NCBI GenBank assembly: GCA_903897925.1
Contig: CAIUDG010000065.1
Location: 1-42,458 of the forward strand
Direction: 5' to 3'
From: an uncultured beta proteobacterium
GTDB taxonomy: Bacteria > Pseudomonadota > Gammaproteobacteria > Burkholderiales > Burkholderiaceae_C
Length of the DNA stretch: 42,458 bases
How positions within the stretch are numbered: the first letter of the stretch is position 1; every line of letters starts with the position of its first letter. Below the pieces are notes generated by a model. It saw only the letters and a list, made by a program, of their open reading frames with translations, was not told where the DNA came from and ran no database searches. A program made the translations under genes and the position numbers. Positions 25,434 through 34,077 of the stretch are shown in pieces.

Positions 25434-26828
25434 CTAAATGATCTTGGAGAACTTGGCGCGGGTGCGGTCGGATTGCAGATAGCGATCGAACACCATCGCC
25501 ACCGCCCGCACAAAGAACCAGCCCTTGGCGGTAACCTGGATATCGGTATCCCCGACCAGTACCAGGCCCTGCTCCTGCAGCGCTGCCAAAGCGTCTATTT
25601 CCTTGCTGAAATAGGAGCGGAACTCGATCAGATAGGCCAGATCGATCGATTCAAACAGCACATGGCCCTGGCACATCAAGGCCATGATGACAGCGCGGCG
25701 CACCAGATCGTCGCGCGTCAGTGCCAGTCCGCGCACGACGGGAAAGCGTGCGTGGTCGAGTGCGTCGTAATACTCCTCCAGGGTCTTGGCATTCTGGCTG
25801 TAGGTCGCACCGATGCGGCCGATGCTGGAGACGCCGAGCGCAATCAAGTCGCAATCCGGTTGCGTGCTGTAGCCCTGGAAATTGCGGTGCAGCCGGCCCT
25901 GGCGCTTGGCCACCGCGAGCGCGTCTTCCGGCAGCGCAAAATGGTCCATGCCGACATAGACATAGCCGGCCCCCATGAATGCCGCCAGTGAGCGCGACAG
26001 CATGGATATTTTGGCGCCGCCGCTGGGCAACTCCGGCGTATTGATCCGGCGTTGGGGCTTGAACCGCTCCGGCAGGTGCGCATAGGCATACAAGGCGATG
26101 CGATCCGGGCGCAGCGCGACCACTTGGGCCAGCGTGCGGTCAAAAGACTCCGGCGTCTGCTTCGGCAGGCCATAGATCAGGTCCACATTGACCGACTCAA
26201 AGCCACGCGTGCGCGCCGCCTGCACCAGCGCAAACACCTGTTCCGCCGGTTGCACCCGGTGCACCGCCTTTTGCACCGCGGTATCAAAGTCCTGCACCCC
26301 AAAACTCAGGCGGTTAAAACCCAGTTCCGCCAGCGTGTCGAGCCGCTTGGCGTCGACCGTGCGCGGATCTACTTCAATCGAATATTCGCCGCCTGGGGCG
26401 AGCACAAAATTGCGCTTCAGCATGGCCATCAGCTGGCGCAATTCGTCGTCGTTCAGGAAAGTGGGGCTGCCGCCCCCCAGATGCAGCTGGCTGACCGACT
26501 GACCGGTACCTATCAGGGCGGTATGCAGATCGATCTCGCGGCTCAGATAGCGCAGGTATTCGGCGGCCTTGTCATGGTGCTTGGTAATAATCTTGTTGCA
26601 GGCACAGTAATAGCAAAGCGACTCGCAAAACGGAATGTGGATATACAGCGACAGCGGCAGTGCCAGCGCCGCCGCTCCGCTACGCCGCTGTGTCAGGGCT
26701 TGCGCATAATCTGTGGCGGTGAAAGCTTCAACAAAGCGATCGGCAGTAGGATACGAGGTATAGCGCGGGCCAGATACGTCGTATTGGCGCAATAATTCGT
26801 CCGTAACAGGTGCGGTAACATCGTTCAT
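25434..26828 (-). CDS. hemN: Oxygen-independent coproporphyrinogen III oxidase
   Basis: 464 aa from the ATG at 26828, with a good ribosome-binding site (GGAG). This radical SAM enzyme makes protoporphyrinogen IX without oxygen. The cluster motif is C-x3-C-x2-C-x-C (CESLCYYCAC near residue 70), the SAM motif is LGGGSPTF, and YTSYPTADRF is the HemN N-terminal signature. A longer reading from 26909 would cover an FNR box. The downstream gene is a TauE/SafE protein. An FNR site upstream indicates anaerobic induction. Confidence 0.95.
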   Translation of the reverse strand: MNDVTAPVTDELLRQYDVSGPRYTSYPTADRFVEAFTATDYAQALTQRRSGAAALALPLSLYIHIPFCESLCYYCACNKIITKHHDKAAEYLRYLSREIDLHTALIGTGQSVSQLHLGGGSPTFLNDDELRQLMAMLKRNFVLAPGGEYSIEVDPRTVDAKRLDTLAELGFNRLSFGVQDFDTAVQKAVHRVQPAEQVFALVQAARTRGFESVNVDLIYGLPKQTPESFDRTLAQVVALRPDRIALYAYAHLPERFKPQRRINTPELPSGGAKISMLSRSLAAFMGAGYVYVGMDHFALPEDALAVAKRQGRLHRNFQGYSTQPDCDLIALGVSSIGRIGATYSQNAKTLEEYYDALDHARFPVVRGLALTRDDLVRRAVIMALMCQGHVLFESIDLAYLIEFRSYFSKEIDALAALQEQGLVLVGDTDIQVTAKGWFFVRAVAMVFDRYLQSDRTRAKFSKII

Positions 26829-26880
26829 AATTTCTCCGGTGCGAGCGAATCTAATGTGCCCGAACTGCGATTTTTTGCGT

Positions 26881-26894
26881 TTGATGTGAATCAA
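26881..26894. promoter_or_regulatory. FNR box 1 (hemN/fnr intergenic)
   Basis: TTGATGTGAATCAA is a perfect TTGAT-N4-ATCAA FNR site. Centred at 26887.5, it sits exactly 29.5 bp before the plus-strand -10-like CATAAT (26917-26922), the class II activator geometry for fnr. On the minus strand the same spacing points to weak -10 sequences (CATTAG) for hemN. Confidence 0.85.
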
Positions 26895-26916
26895 GTTTGA
26901 CCCAAGCAAATAGGTT

Positions 26917-26935
26917 CATAATTGATCTATATCAG
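26917..26935 (+). promoter_or_regulatory. fnr -10 and FNR box 2 over the start site
   Basis: CATAAT at 26917-26922 is a 5/6 match to the -10 consensus. TTGATCTATATCAG at 26922-26935 is an FNR site with one mismatch and would cover the predicted start near 26929. Binding there should repress, so the layout suggests activation by box 1 and feedback repression by box 2. Confidence 0.6.
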
Positions 26936-26950
26936 GGCCTAGTTGCTGGA

Positions 26951-27745
26951 ATGTTCTCTAACGCAAAGACCGTCGCCGTAGCACCATCTACCAACACCAT
27001 GAATACCGCAAGCAACGTCATTGACATGAGCACCCACACGATCAAGGTGGCGTGCTCCAACTGCAACTTGCGCGAGTTGTGCATGCCACTGGGACTGAGT
27101 CCGGCCGAACTCGACCGTATCGATGATGTGGTGGCGAGCCGGCGCAAAATCAAGCGCGGCACAACACTGTTTCGCAACGGCGAAAAATTCACCAGCCTCT
27201 ACGCTATTCGCACCGGTTTTTTCAAAACCTGCGTCGCCTCGGAAGATGGCCGTGACCAGGTCACCGGCTTTCAGATGGCCGGCGAAATCGTCGGTCTGGA
27301 TGGCATCGTGCACGAGCACCATACCTGCGATGCCGTGGCACTGGAAGACGCCGAAGTCTGCGTCATGCCGTTTGAGCGCATTGAAGAACTATCGCGTGAA
27401 ATCAATGCCTTGCAGCGCCATGTGCACAAGATCATGAGCCGGGAAATTGTGCGCGAACACGGCGTCATGCTGCTGCTTGGCAGCATGCGCGCCGAGGAAC
27501 GCCTGGCGGCCTTCCTGCTGAACCTGGTGCAGCGCCTGCATGCACGCGGTTTTTCCCAGCACGAACTGGTGCTGCGCATGACGCGCGAAGAAATCGGCAG
27601 CTATCTGGGACTGAAACTGGAAACCGTCAGCCGCACCTTCTCGAAATTTGTCGAAGACGGCATTGTCGAAGTCAAGCAGCGCCACGTCCGCATCATCAAT
27701 ACGGACGGGCTGCGCGAAATCGTCAACCCCAAGGTGTGCGACTGA
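26951..27745 (+). CDS. fnr: FNR-type oxygen-sensing transcription regulator
   Basis: 264 aa from the ATG at 26951; ATGs at 26999 (248 aa) and 27026 (239 aa) are also possible and none has a good Shine-Dalgarno. The 4Fe-4S ligands are in CSNCNLRELC, with the fourth Cys in EHHTCDAVAL. A cNMP-binding beta roll follows, then a Crp-type helix-turn-helix with the FNR recognition helix (LKLETVSRTFSKF; E-x-x-S-R contacts TTGAT). With oxygen absent it activates TTGAT-N4-ATCAA promoters, four of which match in this window. The gap behind it holds a small CTTAGGC tandem repeat and no terminator. Confidence 0.95.
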   Translation: MFSNAKTVAVAPSTNTMNTASNVIDMSTHTIKVACSNCNLRELCMPLGLSPAELDRIDDVVASRRKIKRGTTLFRNGEKFTSLYAIRTGFFKTCVASEDGRDQVTGFQMAGEIVGLDGIVHEHHTCDAVALEDAEVCVMPFERIEELSREINALQRHVHKIMSREIVREHGVMLLLGSMRAEERLAAFLLNLVQRLHARGFSQHELVLRMTREEIGSYLGLKLETVSRTFSKFVEDGIVEVKQRHVRIINTDGLREIVNPKVCD

Positions 27746-27791
27746 AACGCCCTTAGGCCTTAGGCCTAGCCAGGCACACCACCACCAGGGA

Positions 27792-28082
27792 TTAAGGCGC
27801 TTCCTTGGGCTGTGGCACGCCAGTTGCCGCGTGGTTGCGGGCGTCGGTAGAAGGCGCCATGCTGCTGGCATTGGCGCCCAGCGTCTTGTTAACATCCAGC
27901 CCCTTCTGGTAATAGTTTTGGTCGACCACCGGATCAGGCCGGGTCACTGCCAAATAGAGCGTGAAAAACGCCGCCACCACCACAATTGCCGGGCCACCAA
28001 ATACCATCCACACGTGACCGAACTTCCACCATGGTCCGCTGGAAGTCGACTGCTGTGCTTCCTGTGCATTCGGTTGTGTCAT
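27792..28082 (-). CDS. ccoH: FixH/CcoH-like small membrane protein
   Basis: 96 aa. One membrane segment (about residues 27-46) is preceded by PWWKFGHVWMVFGGP. It is followed by TRPDPVVDQNYYQKGLDVNKTL, which matches the FixH signature just outside the membrane. FixH/CcoH assists assembly of cbb3 oxidase. The protein is shorter than the 150-residue alpha-proteobacterial form and lacks its extra periplasmic domain; short forms are known in Betaproteobacteria. It has a good ribosome-binding site (AAGGAAA). It lies downstream of ccoP but behind a terminator-like structure. Confidence 0.75.
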   Translation of the reverse strand: MTQPNAQEAQQSTSSGPWWKFGHVWMVFGGPAIVVVAAFFTLYLAVTRPDPVVDQNYYQKGLDVNKTLGANASSMAPSTDARNHAATGVPQPKEAP

Positions 28083-28124
28083 GTCTATTTCCTTTGCGCA
28101 AAAGCGCTATTTAACCAGAACCCA

Positions 28125-28173
28125 TAAAAAATCCCGCGCCACCACGACTGGATAGTCGGAATGTTGCGGGATT
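28125..28173 (-). terminator. Branched terminator hairpin after ccoP
   Basis: AATCCCGC (28130-28137) pairs with GCGGGATT (28166-28173). Within the loop CGACT (28145-28149) pairs with AGTCG (28154-28158). On the minus strand a T-run (complement of 28125-28131) follows, so it should end transcripts from ccoNOQP before ccoH. Confidence 0.7.
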
Positions 28174-28184
28174 CTTATTTTGAA

Positions 28185-28204
28185 GGCGGCCAGTAGTGGC
28201 CGCC
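28185..28204 (-). terminator. Second hairpin directly behind ccoP
   Basis: GGCGGCCA (28185-28192) and TGGCCGCC (28197-28204) form a perfect 8-bp stem with a 4-nt loop, 11 bp past the ccoP stop. No T-run follows, so it may stabilise the mRNA end rather than terminate. Confidence 0.5.
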
Positions 28205-28215
28205 CTCACCCTCGA

Positions 28216-29115
28216 TCACTTGTTCGACAAGCCCCACACATAGGCTGCCAGAACGCGAATCTGTGCTTCGCTGAACTTGCCACCTTGTGCCGGCATGATG
28301 TTGATCTTGCCGTTGTTCACCATGTTGATGATGGCGGCTTCGCCGAAACCATGCAACCACTGGTTGGCCGTGAAGTTGGCGGAACCGATTTGCTGGTTGC
28401 CCTTACCTTCCGGTCCGTGGCAGGCAGCGCACACCACAAACTTGGCCTTGCCCAGTTCAGCACGCACGGAGTCATGCGGATTGCCAGAAATCTCCAGCAC
28501 ATAGTTGGCCACATTCTTCACGTCATCTGCAGAACCCACGGCAGCAGCCATGGGGGGCATCTGACCGACACGGCCTTTGGTGATGGTTTCAATCAGGTCT
28601 TCCGGACGGCCGCCGTGCAAACGGTAGCTGGCGGTCAGATTGGGGAAGCCTTTTCCACCGCGTGCATCCGAGCCGTGGCATTGCGAGCAGTTGTTCATGA
28701 ACAAACGCTCACCAATGGCGTGGGCCTGGGGGTCACGCGAGATGTCTTCCACACTCATGGCCGTGAACTTGGCGTAGAGCGGAGCCACTTCGGCGTCGCC
28801 CTTGGCTACTTCGGCTTCAAACTGGCCCTTGGAGGTCCAGCCCGCTTTGCCGGCATAGCCACCCAGTCCAGGGTAGAAGTACAGGTAGAAGGCGGCAAAG
28901 ATGATGGTGATGATGAACAAACCAACCCACCAACGTGGCAAGGGGTTGTTCATTTCACGCAGGTCATCATCCCACACGTGCCCGGTGGTGTTGTCGGCGG
29001 CTGTCATGGCCTTGGCCTTGCCAGTGAACCACAGCAGCACTGCGCACGCCACGATCGAGAAGATCGTGATGCCAGCTACATACACTGACCAAAAATTGCT
29101 TGTAAAGTCACTCAT
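28216..29115 (-). CDS. ccoP: cbb3 cytochrome c oxidase subunit III (dihaem)
   Basis: 299 aa. This membrane-anchored dihaem cytochrome c feeds electrons into the oxidase. Two N-terminal hydrophobic helices are linked by HVWDDDLREMNNPLPRWW, the CcoP signature. The two haem c sites are CSQCH and CAACH, with candidate Met ligands in GQMPPMAA and INIMPAQGG. It ends the ccoNOQP group, 21 bp after ccoQ. Confidence 0.97.
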   Translation of the reverse strand: MSDFTSNFWSVYVAGITIFSIVACAVLLWFTGKAKAMTAADNTTGHVWDDDLREMNNPLPRWWVGLFIITIIFAAFYLYFYPGLGGYAGKAGWTSKGQFEAEVAKGDAEVAPLYAKFTAMSVEDISRDPQAHAIGERLFMNNCSQCHGSDARGGKGFPNLTASYRLHGGRPEDLIETITKGRVGQMPPMAAAVGSADDVKNVANYVLEISGNPHDSVRAELGKAKFVVCAACHGPEGKGNQQIGSANFTANQWLHGFGEAAIINMVNNGKINIMPAQGGKFSEAQIRVLAAYVWGLSNK

Positions 29116-29136
29116 TTTTTTTCCTTGTCCGTTGGA

Positions 29137-29280
29137 TCAATCCTGCTCGAACGGCAGGTTGGCTGCTTCCGAAAAGTCGCCCGAGCGACGCTTCGAATAC
29201 GCCCATCCCATAATGCCGATGAACAGCACGAAGCTAGCCAGCGTTGCCGCGGCCCGAAGGGTGTTGATGTCGATGTCCAT
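29137..29280 (-). CDS. ccoQ: cbb3 oxidase small subunit IV
   Basis: 47 aa, too short for ordinary gene calls. It begins MDIDINTLRAAATLAS, has one membrane helix (SFVLFIGIMGWAY) and continues SKRRSGDFSEAANLPF. The short helix followed by a basic then F-E-A-A-x-L-P-F segment is the CcoQ/FixQ pattern. CcoQ stabilises the oxidase complex. Its position between ccoO and ccoP is canonical. It starts 17 bp after the ccoO stop, with GGAG as ribosome-binding site. Confidence 0.93.
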   Translation of the reverse strand: MDIDINTLRAAATLASFVLFIGIMGWAYSKRRSGDFSEAANLPFEQD

Positions 29281-29297
29281 TCACGACTCCTTCGCGC

Positions 29298-29921
29298 TTA
29301 TTTCAGCGCCAAGCCAAGTGATTGCAGGTAGTTGATGACGGCGTCCAGTTCGGTCTTGCCCCGGACATCATCAGCAGCTTTGGCAATTTGCTCATCGGTG
29401 TAAGGCAGACCCACGGTGCGCAGTGCCTTCATGTGCGCTGGCAGACTGTCAGCATCCACCAGGTTCTTTGCCAACCAGGGGTAAGCGGGCATGTTCGACT
29501 CAGGAACCACATCACGCGGGTTGGTCAGGTGGATACGGTGCCATTCGTCGCTGTACTTGGCGCCAACACGGGCCAGATCCGGACCGGTGCGCTTGCTGCC
29601 CCACTGGAACGGGTGGTCATAGACCGACTCGCCAGCCACCGAGTAGTGGCCATAACGCAGGGTTTCTGCACGGAACGGACGAATCATTTGCGAGTGGCAG
29701 TTGTAGCAACCTTCACGCACAAAAATATCGCGTCCTGCCACTTGCAGCGCAGTGTAGGGCTGCACACCAGCGATCGGCTCGGTAGTCGACTTTTGGAAGA
29801 ACAGCGGAACGATTACCACAAAACCGCCGAACAGCAAAGTCAGCAGGATCAGCACGATCATCAGAAAGTTGCTGGTCTCAATCTTTTCATGAGACAAGCC
29901 AGAAGAAGTGTTATTTGCCAT
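29298..29921 (-). CDS. ccoO: cbb3 cytochrome c oxidase subunit II (monohaem)
   Basis: 207 aa from the ATG at 29921, with AAGGAAA upstream. A single N-terminal helix anchors a periplasmic cytochrome c domain. The haem c site is CYNCH in [17 protein letters not shown], a CcoO signature; the axial Met is likely in [11 protein letters not shown] longer reading from 29969 would overlap ccoN and lacks homology. The gap to ccoN is 13 bp. Confidence 0.97.
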   Translation of the reverse strand: MANNTSSGLSHEKIETSNFLMIVLILLTLLFGGFVVIVPLFFQKSTTEPIAGVQPYTALQVAGRDIFVREGCYNCHSQMIRPFRAETLRYGHYSVAGESVYDHPFQWGSKRTGPDLARVGAKYSDEWHRIHLTNPRDVVPESNMPAYPWLAKNLVDADSLPAHMKALRTVGLPYTDEQIAKAADDVRGKTELDAVINYLQSLGLALK

Positions 29922-29934
29922 GGTTAGGTTTCCT

Positions 29935-31371
29935 TCAAGCGTGGGCCACTGCAGCAGGCACAGCGACATTCACAGCGCGGCCGGTGGTTGCAGTCTTCAG
30001 GGTGTTCCAGAGCATGATGATCATGCCGGTCAGGTAGAGCAAACCACCCAGCAAGCGGAGCACATAGAAGGGATAGGTTGCCTTCACGCCTTCAACAAAG
30101 GTATAGGTCAGCGTGCCATCGGGGTTGATAGCGCGCCACATCAGACCCTGCATCACACCGGCAATCCACATTGCAGCGATATAGATCACGATACCGATGG
30201 TGGCAGTCCAGAAGTGAACTTCAACCGCCTTCATGCTGTACATCTGTTTCTGACCGAACAGCTTCGGAATCAGGTGGTACATGGAACCCATGGTCACCAG
30301 ACCAACCCAACCCAGGGCACCGGAGTGCACGTGGCCAACGGTCCAGTCGGTGTAGTGGCTCAGTGCATTCACTGTCTTGATCGACATCATCGGACCTTCG
30401 AAGGTCGACATACCGTAGAACGACAGGGACACGATCAGGAAACGCAGGATCGGGTCGTCACGCAGCTTGTGCCATGCGCCGGACAGGGTCATGATGCCGT
30501 TGATCATGCCGCCCCAGCTGGGAGCCAACAGAATCAGGGAGAACACCATACCGACGGACTGGGTCCAGTCAGGCAGCGCGGTGTAGTGCAGGTGGTGAGG
30601 ACCCGCCCACATGTACGTGAAAATCAGTGCCCAGAAGTGAACGATGGACAGGCGATAGCTGTACACCGGACGGCCGGCCTGCTTCGGGATGAAGTAGTAC
30701 ATCATGCCCAGGAACGCAGCAGTCAGGAAGAAGCCCACCGCATTGTGACCGTACCACCACTGCACCATGGCGTCCTGCACACCTGCGTAAGCAGAGTAGG
30801 ACTTGGTCCAGCCTGCCGGGATTTCAGCACTGTTAACCAGGTGCAAAATCGCCACGGCAATGATGAACGCGCCAAAGAACCAGTTGGCCACATAGATGTG
30901 GCGAACCTTGCGGGTTCCGACGGTACCAAAGAAGATGATGGCAAACGAGACCCACACCAAGGTGATGAGGATGTCGATTGGCCACTCCAGCTCGGCGTAT
31001 TCCTTACCCGTGGTGTAACCCAGGGGCAGCGAAATAGCAGCCAGCAGAATGACCAGTTGCCAGCCCCAGAAGGTGAACGCCGCCAGCGGGCCACCGAACA
31101 GGCGAACCTGGCAGGTGCGCTGCACGATGTAGTACACCGTAGAGAACAAGGCAGAACCACCAAACGCAAAAATCACGGCATTGGTATGCAAGGGCCGCAG
31201 TCGTCCGTAGGTGAGCCATGGTATGCCCAAGCTCAATTCGGGCCAGGCAAGCTGGGCGGCGATGATCACGCCAACCAGCATACCAACAACCCCCCACACC
31301 ACCGTCATGATGGCGAATTGCCGTACAACGGTATCGTTGTACAGCTCAGCTTTCTGATTTTGAAATGCCAT
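29935..31371 (-). CDS. ccoN: cbb3 cytochrome c oxidase catalytic subunit I
   Basis: 478 aa, twelve or so membrane helices. This haem-copper oxidase subunit reduces oxygen with very high affinity. It begins [20 protein letters not shown] and has [14 protein letters not shown] with a haem-ligand His. The copper-site region is [20 protein letters not shown], and Tyr follows as in C-type oxidases. [18 protein letters not shown] and [14 protein letters not shown] segments ([14 protein letters not shown]) complete the pattern. A strong ribosome-binding site (AAGAGGAA) precedes it, and an FNR box lies 59 bp upstream. Confidence 0.98.
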   Translation of the reverse strand: MAFQNQKAELYNDTVVRQFAIMTVVWGVVGMLVGVIIAAQLAWPELSLGIPWLTYGRLRPLHTNAVIFAFGGSALFSTVYYIVQRTCQVRLFGGPLAAFTFWGWQLVILLAAISLPLGYTTGKEYAELEWPIDILITLVWVSFAIIFFGTVGTRKVRHIYVANWFFGAFIIAVAILHLVNSAEIPAGWTKSYSAYAGVQDAMVQWWYGHNAVGFFLTAAFLGMMYYFIPKQAGRPVYSYRLSIVHFWALIFTYMWAGPHHLHYTALPDWTQSVGMVFSLILLAPSWGGMINGIMTLSGAWHKLRDDPILRFLIVSLSFYGMSTFEGPMMSIKTVNALSHYTDWTVGHVHSGALGWVGLVTMGSMYHLIPKLFGQKQMYSMKAVEVHFWTATIGIVIYIAAMWIAGVMQGLMWRAINPDGTLTYTFVEGVKATYPFYVLRLLGGLLYLTGMIIMLWNTLKTATTGRAVNVAVPAAVAHA

Positions 31372-31429
31372 TTTTTCCTCTTCTTTGATTACGCTGCCGC
31401 GAGTTTCGTCGCGCCGACTTTACACAAGG

Positions 31430-31443
31430 TTGACCAATATCAA
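31430..31443 (-). promoter_or_regulatory. FNR box of the ccoNOQP operon
   Basis: TTGATATTGGTCAA on the minus strand (TTGAC-N4-ATCAA on the plus) is a near-perfect FNR site. Class II spacing predicts a start near 31395, leaving a leader of about 24 nt before ccoN. The rest of the 109-bp gap to ccoS shows no terminator. Confidence 0.8.
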
Positions 31444-31480
31444 ACCCAACGTGAATACCCCTATTTTTGTACAGGAATAG

Positions 31481-31618
31481 CTACGAATCTTTCAGTATTC
31501 TTTCACCCTCCGACTCGATATCTTCGAATTGTCCCTTATGGATAGCCCACCACAGGCCTCCGAGGATAAAAAATACGATCACCACCGAGAGTGGGATCAG
31601 CAAATAGAGTATTTCCAT
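31481..31618 (-). CDS. ccoS: cbb3 oxidase maturation protein CcoS
   Basis: 45 aa, missed by length filters. It begins MEILYLLIPLSVVIVFFILG, one membrane helix, followed by GLWWAIHKGQFEDIESEGER. The WA-x(2-3)-GQF(D/E)D(I/L)E block is the CcoS/FixS hallmark. CcoS is needed for cofactor insertion into the oxidase. It starts 8 bp after the ccoI stop, the usual ccoIS pair. Confidence 0.93.
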   Translation of the reverse strand: MEILYLLIPLSVVIVFFILGGLWWAIHKGQFEDIESEGERILKDS

Positions 31619-31626
31619 CAGGTTTC

Positions 31627-33972
31627 CTAGCGCGTATACGTAGTACGCGTGAGCCGCATGGCGTTGAGCACCACGACCAGCGAGCTGCTAGCCATGCCAA
31701 GCCCGGCCAGCCATGCCGGTAGCAGGCCGAGCACCGCCAGCGGCACGCAGGCGGCGTTATAGACCAATGCCCACCACAGATTTTGTCGCACGATGCGCAG
31801 AGTCTTGCGCGCCAGCAACAGGGCATCGACCACATTTTCCAGCTGATCGGACAGCACCACGAAGTCGGCCTGCGACTGCGCCAACGGCACCGCCTTACCA
31901 AACGCAAACGACACATGGGCACCGGCCAGCACCGGACCGTCGTTGAGGCCGTCGCCAACCATCATGACCTTGTGCCCCTGGGCCTGCAGGGAGCGCAAGA
32001 TTTCCAGCTTTTCGGCCGGTGAACAGGCAGCGCGAGGCTGCGCAATGCCCAGCTCCTGGGCAATTTGCTGCACCGCCTCCGAGCTGTCACCCGATACCAG
32101 GTGCACCTCCACCTGCGCCTGCGCCAGGGCATCTACCGCGGCCCGCGCCTGGCCGCGCAACGCCTCCTCCAGCGTGAAGGTGGCCAACCAGCCCTGGCCG
32201 TCACTAAGGTACACCGCCAAACCTGGCGCCGTTGCCGCCACCCCGCAATAGCTGGCTGAACCCAGCTTCAGGGCCTGCGCCAGCGCTGCAGCGCCCGGCG
32301 CCGTGGGCATGGCTTCACCCTCCAGCCCGGCACCCGGCGTTTCACGGATACTTGCGCAAGTCCAGCCGCTGGCAGGCGCGAGCGCAGCAGCAGCGTCCAA
32401 GGCACGCGACACAGGATGCAGTGAATGGCGTGCCAACGCCGCCGCCATCTGCAGTACTTGCTGCGTGCTGTAGCCATCGCGGGCGCTGACCTGGCCCAGC
32501 ACCATGGCATCCTGCGTCAGGGTGCCGGTCTTGTCGAACACCACGGTATCAACTTCAGCCAGCGCCTCCAGTGCTTGCAAATTGCGCACTAACACGCCCT
32601 TGCGCGCCATATTGCCGGCCGCTGCCAGCATGGCGGCCGGCGTGGCCAGCGAAAGCGCACAGGGACAGGTCACCACCAGCACCGACACCGCTACCATCAG
32701 CGCGTGTTCCGGATTTTTTGACCACCACCACAGACAAGCCAGGCCGGCCGCCACCAGCACCGACACTAAAAAGGGCTTGGCCAGACGGTCCGCCAATTGG
32801 GCGCCCTGCGGTTTGGTGGTGGAGGCACTCTCCATCAGCGCAACGATCTGGGCAAAGCGGGTCTGCGCCCCCAGGCGTTGCACGCGCACCAACACGGTGG
32901 CGCTCAAATTGTGGCTGCCGGCAACCACGGCGCTGCCGCATTCACGGCGCAGCGCCCGCGATTCGCCGGTCAGCAAGGCCTCATCGACCATGGTGGCGCC
33001 CTGCTCCACCACGCCATCCGCAGCAAACGCCTCGCCCGGATGCACACGCACCAGATCACCGACCAGCAGGCGCCGTACCGCGACGCGTTCAAACTGACCC
33101 TCGGCGCTCTGCCGCTCAATGCTGTCCGGCAAGCGGTTCATCAGCGCTTCCAGCGCGCCGGCGGTGCGGTCACGCAGGCGCAGCTCAAGCCAGCGCCCGG
33201 TGAGCAGGAAAAAGACAAACATGGTGAGCGAGTCGAAATAGACTTCGCGGCCGAACACGCCATTGGGCTCAAAGGTGCCGACGCTGCTGACGACAAAGGT
33301 AATGCCGATGCCCAGTGCCACCGGCAAATCCATGCTGATACGGGCACGCCGCAAATCGCGCCAGGCGTTGCTGAAAAAAGGGCCACAGGAAAACAGCATC
33401 ACCGGCAAGCTCAGAACCCAGGACGCCCAGCGCAGCAGGCTCTCCATTTCCTGGCTCAGGTCGCCGACCCGGGCGGTGTAGGCCGGGTAGGCATACATCA
33501 TCACCTGCATCATGCACAAGCCGGCCACCAGCCAGCGCCACAAGGCCTTGCGGGTTTCGCTACGACGCCGCTCACTGGCAAATACGTCATTCGCCGGCAT
33601 GGCACGGTAGCCGCACTCTTGCACCGCCTGCATCCAGCCCGAGGGCAGTACCCGGCCCGCGGACCAGACAATCCTGGCGCGCCGGCTGGCAGCACTGACA
33701 TGGACGCTGCGCACACCGGGCACCCGCTCCAGCGCGTCTTCCACCGTAAAGGCACAGGCAGCACAGTGCATGCCTTCAATCACGACATTGGATTCCCAGC
33801 AATCCCCGCCCTGGCTGGCCGGACGACTGAACGCCTGCCACTCCTGTGGATCATCCAGCAAATGCAGGGCCGCCACACTGTGTGGCGGCACCGGTACCAA
33901 AGGTGCAGACCGCGCCATTGCTGCGGGCGTCGAACGGGTGGCGCCAGGCGCGTCAAGGGCATCAGTAGACAT
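31627..33972 (-). CDS. ccoI: Copper-transporting P1B-type ATPase CcoI/FixI
   Basis: 781 aa. It exports copper to supply the cbb3 CuB site. A metal-binding domain carries GMHCAAC near residue 70. The membrane CPC motif is in VVTCPCALSLATPA, the phosphorylation site is FDKTGTLT, TGES lies in the actuator domain and GDGLNDGPVL in the hinge. The N-terminus is long and the first 50 residues are low in homology. An FNR box sits 35 bp upstream and predicts a start of transcription at or next to the ATG. A later start at 33918 (MARSAPLVP) is therefore possible. Confidence 0.93.
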   Translation of the reverse strand: MSTDALDAPGATRSTPAAMARSAPLVPVPPHSVAALHLLDDPQEWQAFSRPASQGGDCWESNVVIEGMHCAACAFTVEDALERVPGVRSVHVSAASRRARIVWSAGRVLPSGWMQAVQECGYRAMPANDVFASERRRSETRKALWRWLVAGLCMMQVMMYAYPAYTARVGDLSQEMESLLRWASWVLSLPVMLFSCGPFFSNAWRDLRRARISMDLPVALGIGITFVVSSVGTFEPNGVFGREVYFDSLTMFVFFLLTGRWLELRLRDRTAGALEALMNRLPDSIERQSAEGQFERVAVRRLLVGDLVRVHPGEAFAADGVVEQGATMVDEALLTGESRALRRECGSAVVAGSHNLSATVLVRVQRLGAQTRFAQIVALMESASTTKPQGAQLADRLAKPFLVSVLVAAGLACLWWWSKNPEHALMVAVSVLVVTCPCALSLATPAAMLAAAGNMARKGVLVRNLQALEALAEVDTVVFDKTGTLTQDAMVLGQVSARDGYSTQQVLQMAAALARHSLHPVSRALDAAAALAPASGWTCASIRETPGAGLEGEAMPTAPGAAALAQALKLGSASYCGVAATAPGLAVYLSDGQGWLATFTLEEALRGQARAAVDALAQAQVEVHLVSGDSSEAVQQIAQELGIAQPRAACSPAEKLEILRSLQAQGHKVMMVGDGLNDGPVLAGAHVSFAFGKAVPLAQSQADFVVLSDQLENVVDALLLARKTLRIVRQNLWWALVYNAACVPLAVLGLLPAWLAGLGMASSSLVVVLNAMRLTRTTYTR

Positions 33973-34006
33973 AGTCGATAGTGTGCATCAACGGCCAATG
34001 GATAAT

Positions 34007-34020
34007 TTGATTCACATCAA
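34007..34020. promoter_or_regulatory. FNR box between ccoI and uspA
   Basis: TTGATTCACATCAA is a perfect TTGAT-N4-ATCAA site in the 105-bp divergent gap. On the plus side TAAGCT (34042-34047) fits class II spacing; TATAAC (34054-34059) is a better -10 but 11 bp further. On the minus side the spacing points to a start at about 33972. Confidence 0.85.
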
Positions 34021-34077
34021 GGCAAAACCAGAAGCGAGGCGTAAGCTGGGGCGTATAACACAACAAGGAGTGAACTC

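Noticed and set aside
26897..26950. TTG start at 26897 for fnr
   Set aside because: It would begin upstream of the predicted transcription start and run through FNR box 2; downstream ATGs fit better.
29908..31545. A 545-codon open frame on the plus strand
   Set aside because: It mirrors ccoN codons; no recognisable domain.
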